Shown in pieces: positions 6,429 through 13,054 of a stretch of DNA of 64,000 nucleotides. The notes under the pieces were generated by a model. It made no database searches. It saw nothing but the letters and a program-made list of their open reading frames with translations, and was not told where the DNA came from. The stretch is taken from NCBI GenBank assembly GCA_002412925.1, contig DHVZ01000109.1, positions 29,616-93,615 of the forward strand, written 5' to 3'. Position 1 is the stretch's first letter; every line of letters begins with the position of its first letter. Source of the DNA: Anaerolineales bacterium UBA5195 (GTDB taxonomy: Bacteria > Chloroflexota > Anaerolineae > Anaerolineales > Villigracilaceae). The position numbers and the translations under genes are program-made.

Positions 6429-8564
6429 ATGTCTTACGCTGAAACGATTGCCTCCCTGCTTAAAGTCAAACCTTCCCAGGTTGCCGCCACCATCCAACTG
6501 CTCGATGAGGGCAACACCGTCCCCTTCATTTCCCGTTACCGCAAGGAAATGACCGGCACGCTCGATGACGAACAAGTCCGGATCGTTGCCGACGAAGTCG
6601 TCCGCCTGCGCGGGATCGATGACCGCCGCGCCACGATCCTGGCCTCCATCGAAGAACAGGGCAAGCTGACGGATGAGCTCCGCACTGCCATCGAAGCTGC
6701 CGATTCGATGACCGCGCTGGAAGACCTCTATGCGCCCTACAAGCCCAAGCGCCGCACCCGCGCCATGGCCGCGCGCGAAAAGGGCCTCCAACCCCTGGCT
6801 GACTTGATCCTGGCCCAGGCCAAAGACAAACGTTCGCTCGAAGCCATCGCCGCTGAATTCCTGAACGAACAGGTCACCACCTGGCAGGAAGCGATTGAAG
6901 GCGCGCGCGACATCGTTGCTGAAGCGATCAGCGACCATGCCGAAGTGCGCCGCACGGTGCGCGAAAAAGCGCTCAAGTTTTCCAAAGTGGGCGCTGAAAA
7001 GGTCGAAGGCGTGGTGGATGAGAAACGCGTCTACGAAAGCTATTACGAATTCGACGGGCGCGTTGACCGCATCCAGCCGCACCAGATCCTGGCGCTTAAC
7101 CGCGGCGAAAAGGAAGGCGTGCTCAAAGTCCGCGTCGATATTCCCGAGCGCGATTGGCGCGATTCGGTCGAAAGCGTTTTCGAAGCCGACATCCTTTCGC
7201 CCTTTGCCGATGAACTCATCCTGGCCGAAGAAGATGCCGCCAACCGCCTGCTGCTGCCCTCCATCGAGCGCGATGTGCGCCGCGAGTTGACCGAAAAAGC
7301 CGATAACCATGCCATCAATGTCTTTGCCACCAACCTGCGCGCCTTGCTCAGCCTGCCGCCGATGGCTAATCAGACCGTGATCGGCCTCGACCCCGGTTTC
7401 CGGACCGGCACCAAAGTGGCCGTTGTTGACCCGACCGGCAAACTGCTCGATACCGGCACGATTTATCCGCATGAGCCCAAAAACGACTGGAAAGGTTCGA
7501 TCGACACCTTGCAAGACATGATCAATCGCCATCATGTGACGCTCATTACGATTGGCAACGGCACTGCCTCGCGCGAAACCGAAAAATTAGCCGCCGAGTT
7601 GACAAGAAATGCCCCGATGGTCAAATACCTGATCGTCAACGAAGCGGGCGCGTCCGTTTATAGCGCCAGCCCGCTCGCTCGCGCCGAATTCCCCGACCTG
7701 GATGTCTCCATTCGCGGCGCAGTCTCGATCGCCCGCCGCGCGCAGGACCCGCTGGCTGAACTGGTCAAGATCGATCCCAAATCGATTGGCGTCGGTCTCT
7801 ACCAGCACGATGTCGACCAGACTGCCCTGGGGCATTCGCTCGATGGCGTTGTTGAAAGCGTCGTCAACAATGTCGGCGTTGACTTGAACACCGCTTCCTC
7901 GGCGCTGTTGACGCATGTCGCGGGTGTCGGCCCCAAACTGGCGACTGCCATTGTCAGTCACCGCGATGCCAACGGTGAGTTCAAATCCCGCACCGAGCTG
8001 CGCAAAGTCAGCGGGCTGGGGCCCAAGGCTTTCGAGCAGGCTGCTGGTTTTATGCGCATTCGGAATGGAAAAGAACCGCTGGATGCGAGCGCGATTCACC
8101 CGGAAAGCTACCCGGTGGCCAAAGCTGTGCTCGAACGCGCCGGGCTGACACCTGCCACGCCGTTAAACGAGCGCAAACCTGCCCTGGATGCCCTGCTCGT
8201 TAAAACGCCGCTGGAAAAACTGGCCGCGGAAGTGGAGTGCGGCCTGCCGACGCTGAAGGACATCCTCGAGCAGCTCGTCCGCCCCGGCCGTGACCCGCGC
8301 GAAGAAGCCCAGGCGCCCATCCTGCGCACCGACGTGCTCAAAACGGAAGACCTGGTCGAAGGCATGGAACTGAAAGGCACCGTCCGCAACGTGGTCGATT
8401 TTGGCGCGTTCGTCGATATCGGTGTCAAACAAGACGGGTTGCTCCACAAGAGCCAGATCCCCTTTGGCACGGTGCTCAAAGTTGGTGACATCATCGATGT
8501 CGAAATCCTGAAAATAGAGAAAGAACGAGGGCGCATTGGGTTGGGGTGGGTGAAGAAAAAGTAA
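6429..8564 (+). CDS. tex: Tex-family RNA-binding transcription accessory protein
   Basis: 711 residues from MSYAETIASLL. Domains in order: N-terminal helical Tex region with the conserved VPFISRYRKEMTG (about 36-48); YqgF/RNase H-like domain starting VIGLDPGFRTGTKVAVVD (about 317); double helix-hairpin-helix (VAGVGPKLATAIVSHRD, then KVSGLGPKAFEQAAGFM); C-terminal S1 domain (GTVRNVVDFGAFVDIGV). Tex/Spt6-like proteins bind RNA and influence transcription. The ATG chosen begins at conserved sequence; an in-frame ATG 71 codons upstream has unlike sequence and overlaps the divergent promoter region. Confidence 0.95.
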   Translation: MSYAETIASLLKVKPSQVAATIQLLDEGNTVPFISRYRKEMTGTLDDEQVRIVADEVVRLRGIDDRRATILASIEEQGKLTDELRTAIEAADSMTALEDLYAPYKPKRRTRAMAAREKGLQPLADLILAQAKDKRSLEAIAAEFLNEQVTTWQEAIEGARDIVAEAISDHAEVRRTVREKALKFSKVGAEKVEGVVDEKRVYESYYEFDGRVDRIQPHQILALNRGEKEGVLKVRVDIPERDWRDSVESVFEADILSPFADELILAEEDAANRLLLPSIERDVRRELTEKADNHAINVFATNLRALLSLPPMANQTVIGLDPGFRTGTKVAVVDPTGKLLDTGTIYPHEPKNDWKGSIDTLQDMINRHHVTLITIGNGTASRETEKLAAELTRNAPMVKYLIVNEAGASVYSASPLARAEFPDLDVSIRGAVSIARRAQDPLAELVKIDPKSIGVGLYQHDVDQTALGHSLDGVVESVVNNVGVDLNTASSALLTHVAGVGPKLATAIVSHRDANGEFKSRTELRKVSGLGPKAFEQAAGFMRIRNGKEPLDASAIHPESYPVAKAVLERAGLTPATPLNERKPALDALLVKTPLEKLAAEVECGLPTLKDILEQLVRPGRDPREEAQAPILRTDVLKTEDLVEGMELKGTVRNVVDFGAFVDIGVKQDGLLHKSQIPFGTVLKVGDIIDVEILKIEKERGRIGLGWVKKK

Positions 8565-8569
8565 TCAGT

Positions 8570-8599
8570 GGATGCCAACGTCTCCCGACGTTGGCATCC
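8570..8599. repeat. Perfect 13-bp hairpin downstream of tex
   Basis: ggatgccaacgtc (8570-8582), loop tccc, gacgttggcatcc (8587-8599). No U-tract follows, so it is more likely a palindromic repeat or RNA-stabilising hairpin than a terminator; a second hairpin with a T-run follows 30 bases on. Confidence 0.6.
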
Positions 8600-8630
8600 C
8601 AAAATCTGGAGATTTTGGAGACCAAAAACA

Positions 8631-8658
8631 AAAAGCGCCGTGGGCGGCGCGTTTTTTT
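8631..8658 (+). terminator. Rho-independent terminator of tex
   Basis: AAAA, then a GC stem (GCGCC...GGCGC) with a short loop, then seven T residues. It lies about 65 bases after the tex stop and before the histidine kinase. Confidence 0.75.
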
Positions 8659-8719
8659 ATCCACGTTTAACCTACCGGGTGTACAATCTCCCAGGTACCA
8701 AATCACCAAATCAGATACC

Positions 8720-10087
8720 ATGTCCTTGCGCGTGCGCTTCACCCTGCTCTATTCGACCCTGTTGGGCGGCGTTTTATTGCTGTTCGGCGTACTTGTCTAT
8801 GTGTTGGTCAGCGCCTTGCTGCTCGACCAGGTGGACCGCACCCTGAGACAAACCGCGCGCGATATTTTAGCCAACTCACAGGTTGGCTCGGTCGGCGAAT
8901 TGAACGTGGTCACCCTGCCATCCCTTGAACTGACAGCCAGCGTCTACGTCCAGTACTGGGATCGGGATGGGAATTTGCAAATGTCGTCGCCGGGCATTCG
9001 CGACCTGGCCCAGCCACTTGACACAACGAATCTGAGCTCCACCCGTCCCGTTTTCCGTGACGTTTACATCCGCACGGTGCATTTGCGTGTTTTGACCGTT
9101 CCCTTGCAAGCCGGGGATCGTCCTGTTGGGGTGCTCCAGGCTGCGACCAACCTGGGGCTGGTGGATAGCATCCGGGGAAGTTTGCTTTCGATCCTGGTCA
9201 GCTTAACGGCCCTTTCGGTTTTGCTGGCTGCCGGCGCCTCCCTGCTGGTTATTCGGCAGGCCCTGGCCCCGCTGGCAACCGTCATCGAAACCGCTGAACA
9301 GATTACCCGCGCCGATGACCTTTCGCGCCGCATCCCCTATAATGCCTCACCAAAAGATGAAATTGGCGCATTTATCCGCGCTTTCAACCGCACTCTCGAG
9401 CGACTCGAAAACCTGTTCACCTCCCAACAGCGTTTCCTGGCCGATGTTTCGCACGAACTGCGCACACCGCTGACGGTCATCAAGGGCAATGCCGATTTAA
9501 TCCGTAAGCTGGGGCCGGACAACGAGTCGCTGGATACCATCAAGGATGAAGCCGACCGGCTGACGCGCATGGTGGGCGACTTGCTCCTGCTGGCTCAGGC
9601 CGAATCGGGCAAACTGCCACTGACCATGGCTCCCGTTGCGTTGGATGAATTACTGACGGATGTCTTCCAGCAGATGCGTGTCCTGGCCGGAGAAAAAGTC
9701 CGTTTAAAGCTGACAGATATCGACCAGGCCATCGTCAACGGCGACCGCGACCGGTTGAAGCAGGTCTTGATCAACCTGACCTCGAATGCCATTCACTACA
9801 CCCCGGCGGGCGGGGAAGTTTATTTGAACCTGTCCAAATCTGACAACACAGCTCGCATTGTGGTTCGCGATACGGGGCCAGGCATCCCTCAGAAGGACTT
9901 GCCGCATATTTTTGACCGCTTTTATCGCGGCGAGAAATCGCGCACACGTTCGAAAACCAGCGGATTTGGCCTGGGGCTTTCCATCGCATATTTTATTATC
10001 GAAGCACATGGCGGTAGGATCGAGGCCGATTCGCACGAGGGGCAGGGGACGGCTTTTGCCGTTTATCTCCCTCTCTTGGGAAGTTGA
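8720..10087 (+). CDS. Membrane sensor histidine kinase
   Basis: 455 residues from MSLRVRFTLLYS. TM1 near residues 8-33, an extracytoplasmic sensor segment (about 34-155), TM2 near 160-185, HAMP (about 186-240), HisKA with phosphoacceptor His in DVSHELRTPLTVIKGN, then HATPase_c with N box NLTSNAIHYTP, DTGPGIP and GFGLGLSIAY. No response regulator is adjacent, so it is an orphan kinase here. Start chosen at the first TM; a longer frame reads through the tex terminator. TACAAT at 8682-8687 could be its -10. Confidence 0.9.
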   Translation: MSLRVRFTLLYSTLLGGVLLLFGVLVYVLVSALLLDQVDRTLRQTARDILANSQVGSVGELNVVTLPSLELTASVYVQYWDRDGNLQMSSPGIRDLAQPLDTTNLSSTRPVFRDVYIRTVHLRVLTVPLQAGDRPVGVLQAATNLGLVDSIRGSLLSILVSLTALSVLLAAGASLLVIRQALAPLATVIETAEQITRADDLSRRIPYNASPKDEIGAFIRAFNRTLERLENLFTSQQRFLADVSHELRTPLTVIKGNADLIRKLGPDNESLDTIKDEADRLTRMVGDLLLLAQAESGKLPLTMAPVALDELLTDVFQQMRVLAGEKVRLKLTDIDQAIVNGDRDRLKQVLINLTSNAIHYTPAGGEVYLNLSKSDNTARIVVRDTGPGIPQKDLPHIFDRFYRGEKSRTRSKTSGFGLGLSIAYFIIEAHGGRIEADSHEGQGTAFAVYLPLLGS

Positions 10088-10114
10088 ACTGGGCCTGTAT
10101 AAGAGGAAAACCCG

Positions 10115-10660
10115 ATGGAACGCAAGTTAGCCAATCTCCCGGGTTGGAAACGTATTATCCAGAGTCGTTTTTGCGGTTCACACCTGGACACCCCGGAATT
10201 TAAGGGACACATCACCCTGTATTGCATGGATGCTGTTAGCGCGCCACTGGTGGTTGAATATTTCAAACGGAAAATCTGTATTGTCGATGCAGGTTATGTT
10301 TGGCTAAAACAGTTTCCCAGCGGTGAACATTTTACAGTCACTGCCCATTTTGACGATGAAGCCCGGCTGGTGCTGTGGTACATCGACATTTGTCTACGCA
10401 CAGGTGTCAGCCAGGAGCAAATTCCTTGGATGGATGACCTGTATTTGGATTTAGTGGTCTCGCCAACGATGGAGGTGGAGTTGAAGGATGCTGATGAGTT
10501 GCTGGCTGCCCGGGAAAGTGGTCAAATCTCAGCGGCTGAGTTCGACTTGGCCTGGCGCGAGGCCGACCGGCTGATGGAGCTGATTGCGCAGAACCGATTG
10601 GGATTGCTTACCTTGAGCGATGTTCATCGACAGATGCTCCTGCAATCGGATAGCTTATAG
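10115..10660 (+). CDS. DUF402 domain protein
   Basis: 181 residues with the DUF402 core: YVWLKQFP, FDDEARLVLWYIDIC, and DLYLDLVVSP followed by KDADELLAARESGQIS and a C-terminal helix. Conserved acidic residues in this fold bind divalent metal in nucleoside tri/diphosphatases (Ntdp) and related RNA-linked proteins; the substrate here is unknown. A SD (AGAGGA) precedes the ATG. It follows the kinase by 27 bases, so may be co-transcribed with it. Confidence 0.75.
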   Translation: MERKLANLPGWKRIIQSRFCGSHLDTPEFKGHITLYCMDAVSAPLVVEYFKRKICIVDAGYVWLKQFPSGEHFTVTAHFDDEARLVLWYIDICLRTGVSQEQIPWMDDLYLDLVVSPTMEVELKDADELLAARESGQISAAEFDLAWREADRLMELIAQNRLGLLTLSDVHRQMLLQSDSL

Positions 10661-10699
10661 TCGAATACTGTTGTTGAAGCTGGCCACATGTTCACCAAG

Positions 10700-10728
10700 A
10701 GTTCCGAAGTCTCGAAGACTTCGGAACT
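10700..10728. terminator. Bidirectional hairpin between convergent genes
   Basis: Perfect 12-bp stem AGTTCCGAAGTC / GACTTCGGAACT with a 5-base loop, between the DUF402 stop and the stop of the opposing transglycosylase gene. Flanked by AA and TTT, weak U-tracts. It resembles the palindrome inside the heparinase gene (49041-49073), so may be a repeat doing terminator duty. Confidence 0.6.
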
Positions 10729-10734
10729 TTGACA

Positions 10735-11424
10735 TTACTGAGAAATCCCCAGGCGCTCCCTGGCCTTCCTGCACAGGCTGGCTCCACCTGCTTTCAGCCA
10801 CTCGTTCAATCGGGCTGATTCGCTGGCATTCTGGCTCGCATCGGCATAGATGCCGCTGCCCCAGTAGGCATAGCGTTTGGTTTCTGCCGCCCAGGCGGAT
10901 TCTGCGCGTCCGATGACGCCAATCCCACCGTTGTAACCGGCCAGTGCCAGGCGCGCATCGCCGCCGGAGCGTTCGAGTGATTTTGCCAGATAGTTCATCC
11001 CGCGCAGGGCATTGGTATCCGGATCGTAGGCATTCTCGGTGGCGTAAAAATGGAATGGCATCACTTGGAACAGGCCCGAGGCCCCGGCGCTGGAGCGCGC
11101 GCTCGGGTTCCCGCAGGATTCGATCTGCATCACTGTGGCGACCAGGTTGGGGTCGAGGCCATGTTCGGCGGCCCAGCGGGTAATACTGGCCGACCAGAAC
11201 TGGATTTCCGGTGTAAATAACGGAGCCAGGTTTCCGCTGCCGCTGGCAGCATGGACTTCCGACTGGCCGTTGGGTGTTTCCAGCCCCCCGGTGACCAGCG
11301 CCAGGATTAACCCAAAGCACAGGGCAACCAGTGGCGGGATCAAAAAACCAGACAGACAGCCGCTTGATTGGTCTGTCTGTCTGCTCCTTCGACGATATGT
11401 CGGTTCAGAGCGTGAATAGGTCAT
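10735..11424 (-). CDS. Lytic transglycosylase (SLT domain), membrane-anchored
   Basis: 229 residues. A single hydrophobic segment (about residues 25-47) gives a signal anchor. The SLT fold has the catalytic Glu in VMQIESCGNPSARSSAGASG, then LFQVMPFHF and ALAGYNGG, the standard goose-lysozyme/Slt70 motifs for peptidoglycan cleavage. It follows the 11501-12271 membrane-protein gene by 76 bases on the same strand and probably shares its promoter. No clear SD is seen. Similar VirB1-like enzymes occur in conjugation and secretion loci, but no other such gene is present. Confidence 0.88.
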   Translation of the reverse strand: MTYSRSEPTYRRRSRQTDQSSGCLSGFLIPPLVALCFGLILALVTGGLETPNGQSEVHAASGSGNLAPLFTPEIQFWSASITRWAAEHGLDPNLVATVMQIESCGNPSARSSAGASGLFQVMPFHFYATENAYDPDTNALRGMNYLAKSLERSGGDARLALAGYNGGIGVIGRAESAWAAETKRYAYWGSGIYADASQNASESARLNEWLKAGGASLCRKARERLGISQ

Positions 11425-11500
11425 AAGGTTACAAGTCGGCTTTCAGGTACGCTCGGCGCTTGGAGGACAGAAGCTCATCTCTGATGATGTTGAGCACAAA

Positions 11501-12271
11501 TTAGCCGCGTTCTTCGTACTGTTCCACCTGCCGGTTGCTGGCCAGGTTATGGTAGGTAGGCTCGGCTGGGCGGGAGTAGGTACTTTCAGGGCGCTGGTAA
11601 GGCTTGGGCTGTGGCTTGAAACTCGAAGCCGGGGCCAGGATGGGGCGGGAGACCGCCGCCTGGCCGCTGACAACAGCGGGGCGCTGGGGGCGATACTCAT
11701 TGCGTGTCGGGATTTGCTGCTGAGGCATAGATCGACGCGCACGGTTGTCAGCCATCCCAAACATGCGTTCCCCAGCCAGCGAGAAAGTGCCGATGATCAG
11801 GATGCGAATGACCCAGACCATGACCGCAACGAAGATGGGAACAACGGACTGGATCGTGGCGCTCTTGATGACTGCAGTACCCATGCTGGTGTGGTTGGCG
11901 ATGGCAACCGAAACGCCCCACCAGGTGAGCGTGGCGTTCATGGCCGCTGCCAGGATCCAGGCCCCGAACAGGTACCAGACCTCGGCGGGTTCGTCCGCTC
12001 CCTGTTCGGGCGTGAACAGGCGGGCAATCCCGGCGAAATCGATACCACAGAAGGCGATGGACAGGATCGTGGCCCAGCGCATACCTGCGAAAGCCAGGTT
12101 GCCAAGGACATCATTGAGGGCAAACTCGGTGGTGCTGAAGTTGAAGAGTTCAAAGGCGAGCAGGGCACCGATAATCATGATCCCGAAGACTTTGCCCCGT
12201 TGGTTGAGGGCTCCACCCCAGAATTTGCCCATGTTTAAACGGAGTGGTTGGGAACGAAGTGCGTTATTCAT
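11501..12271 (-). CDS. Unrecognised polytopic membrane protein with Pro/Gln-rich tail
   Basis: 256 residues. About four hydrophobic segments lie between residues 28 and 170 (around FGIMIIGALLAFELF, AFAGMRWATILSIAF, WYLFGAWILAAAMNA, VVPIFVAVMVWVIRI), followed by an 80-residue polar tail rich in Pro, Gln, Arg and Tyr (residues about 180-256). No family recognised. Perfect SD AAGGAGG. Upstream is a near-consensus promoter overlapped by a dyad pair, so expression is probably strong but repressed. A lytic transglycosylase follows, suggesting a cell-envelope or DNA-transfer related role; that is inference. Confidence 0.7.
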   Translation of the reverse strand: MNNALRSQPLRLNMGKFWGGALNQRGKVFGIMIIGALLAFELFNFSTTEFALNDVLGNLAFAGMRWATILSIAFCGIDFAGIARLFTPEQGADEPAEVWYLFGAWILAAAMNATLTWWGVSVAIANHTSMGTAVIKSATIQSVVPIFVAVMVWVIRILIIGTFSLAGERMFGMADNRARRSMPQQQIPTRNEYRPQRPAVVSGQAAVSRPILAPASSFKPQPKPYQRPESTYSRPAEPTYHNLASNRQVEQYEERG

Positions 12272-12298
12272 GGAAACCTCCTTGACTTGCGAACCGAT

Positions 12299-12346
12299 TA
12301 GAATATATGTTCTAATTTATTATAGAACATATATTCTATTTGTCAA
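12299..12346 (-). promoter_or_regulatory. Near-consensus promoter with paired SOS-box-like operators
   Basis: On the minus strand: -35 TTGACA (12341-12346), 16-bp spacer, -10 TATAAT (12319-12324). Two 16-bp inverted copies, TAGAATATATGTTCTA (12299-12314) and TAGAACATATATTCTA (12323-12338), are separated by 8 bp; one covers the spacer, the other the start region. Each half site resembles GAAC-N4-GTTC LexA boxes of Gram-positives with one change. The binder is not identified; an Xre-type repressor is also possible. Confidence 0.8.
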
Positions 12347-12373
12347 GTAGGAATTTTCTAAATTTAATCAATT

Positions 12374-12925
12374 TCAGGGGGGATACGAGTACGGCGCAAC
12401 CTTCAGCAGCGACGGTGCATTTTTGGCATCGCAGCGCGGCGCGGCAAGAATACGGGTAGCGACATCCAGGTTTTGCGTGGCGCTAAGCGCGAGGCGGATG
12501 GACAGGTGATCGTTGGGAAGCGGCTGGCAATAGTTGTTCCAGACCAGGCTGATAATCACGCTTTCGCCGGGGGCCAACTGCAGTTCAGCCGGGGCAGGCG
12601 GGGTCTGGCTGGCGGACATGGCTGTCAGCTGGGTTTGGAGCGGTTGGTTTGCGCCAGCCAGGAGCGCGACTTGTGGCGGGTTGGTCAAAGCGCAGGGATT
12701 TTTTGTCTGGTTGGTCAGGGTCAACCCGATCAGGAGTGCTTCGCCAGTCTCAATCGAATTGGAACTGGTCTGCAGGTCAGCGGGCTGGCAGAGCGGCGTG
12801 GAACCAGGTGCCGGGCTGGGAAAATTTATAGGGAGTTCAGTCGGCGGGGAGTTGCTGGCGGCGCGGGTGCAGGCTGTCGTCAGAGTGATGGTCAAAAGAG
12901 TGATCAGGAGCAGGCGTTTTGTCAT
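12374..12925 (-). CDS. Lipoprotein with DUF4232-like domain
   Basis: 183 residues from MTKRLLLITLLTITLTTAC: signal peptide with lipobox LTTAC, so membrane-anchored outside the cell. The rest resembles DUF4232: CQPADLQTS...EALLIGLTLTNQTKNPCALTNPPQVALL, then an immunoglobulin-like beta pattern with GESVIISLVWNNYC and a final Cys (PRCDAKN). Function of the family is unknown. The frame continues upstream antisense to ligA, but the lipoprotein signal fixes the start. Divergent from ligA, with repeat copy B between. Confidence 0.75.
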   Translation of the reverse strand: MTKRLLLITLLTITLTTACTRAASNSPPTELPINFPSPAPGSTPLCQPADLQTSSNSIETGEALLIGLTLTNQTKNPCALTNPPQVALLAGANQPLQTQLTAMSASQTPPAPAELQLAPGESVIISLVWNNYCQPLPNDHLSIRLALSATQNLDVATRILAAPRCDAKNAPSLLKVAPYSYPP

Positions 12926-12967
12926 CAGGCCGAGTCTACCACCAAAAAATCCTCGCGCGTGGAAGAT

Positions 12968-13040
12968 CAGTAGTTCACGAAACTTCTTGAAGAGACCCGA
13001 TTTTGGTATCGCAAGTTCTCCCAAATTTCGTGAAGTACTG
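12968..13040 (+). repeat. CAGTA-ended palindromic element, copy B (upstream of ligA)
   Basis: 73-bp copy with ends CAGTAGTTCACGAAAC and TTTCGTGAAGTACTG. It keeps the left arm of the inner stem (CCCGATTTTGGTATCGC) but lacks the right arm. It ends 14 bp before the ligA ATG, and the TATAAT of ligA begins 2 bp after its end. Confidence 0.9.
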
Positions 13041-13042
13041 AA

Positions 13043-13048
13043 TATAAT
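13043..13048 (+). promoter_or_regulatory. -10 box of ligA (leaderless)
   Basis: Perfect TATAAT six bases before the ligA ATG, with no Shine-Dalgarno. Transcription would start at the ATG. The upstream repeat copy B occupies the -35 position. Confidence 0.6.
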
Positions 13049-13054
13049 TATTGC

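Noticed and set aside
6309..7535. 408-residue minus-strand frame opposite tex
   Set aside because: Antisense shadow; tex has full domain structure.
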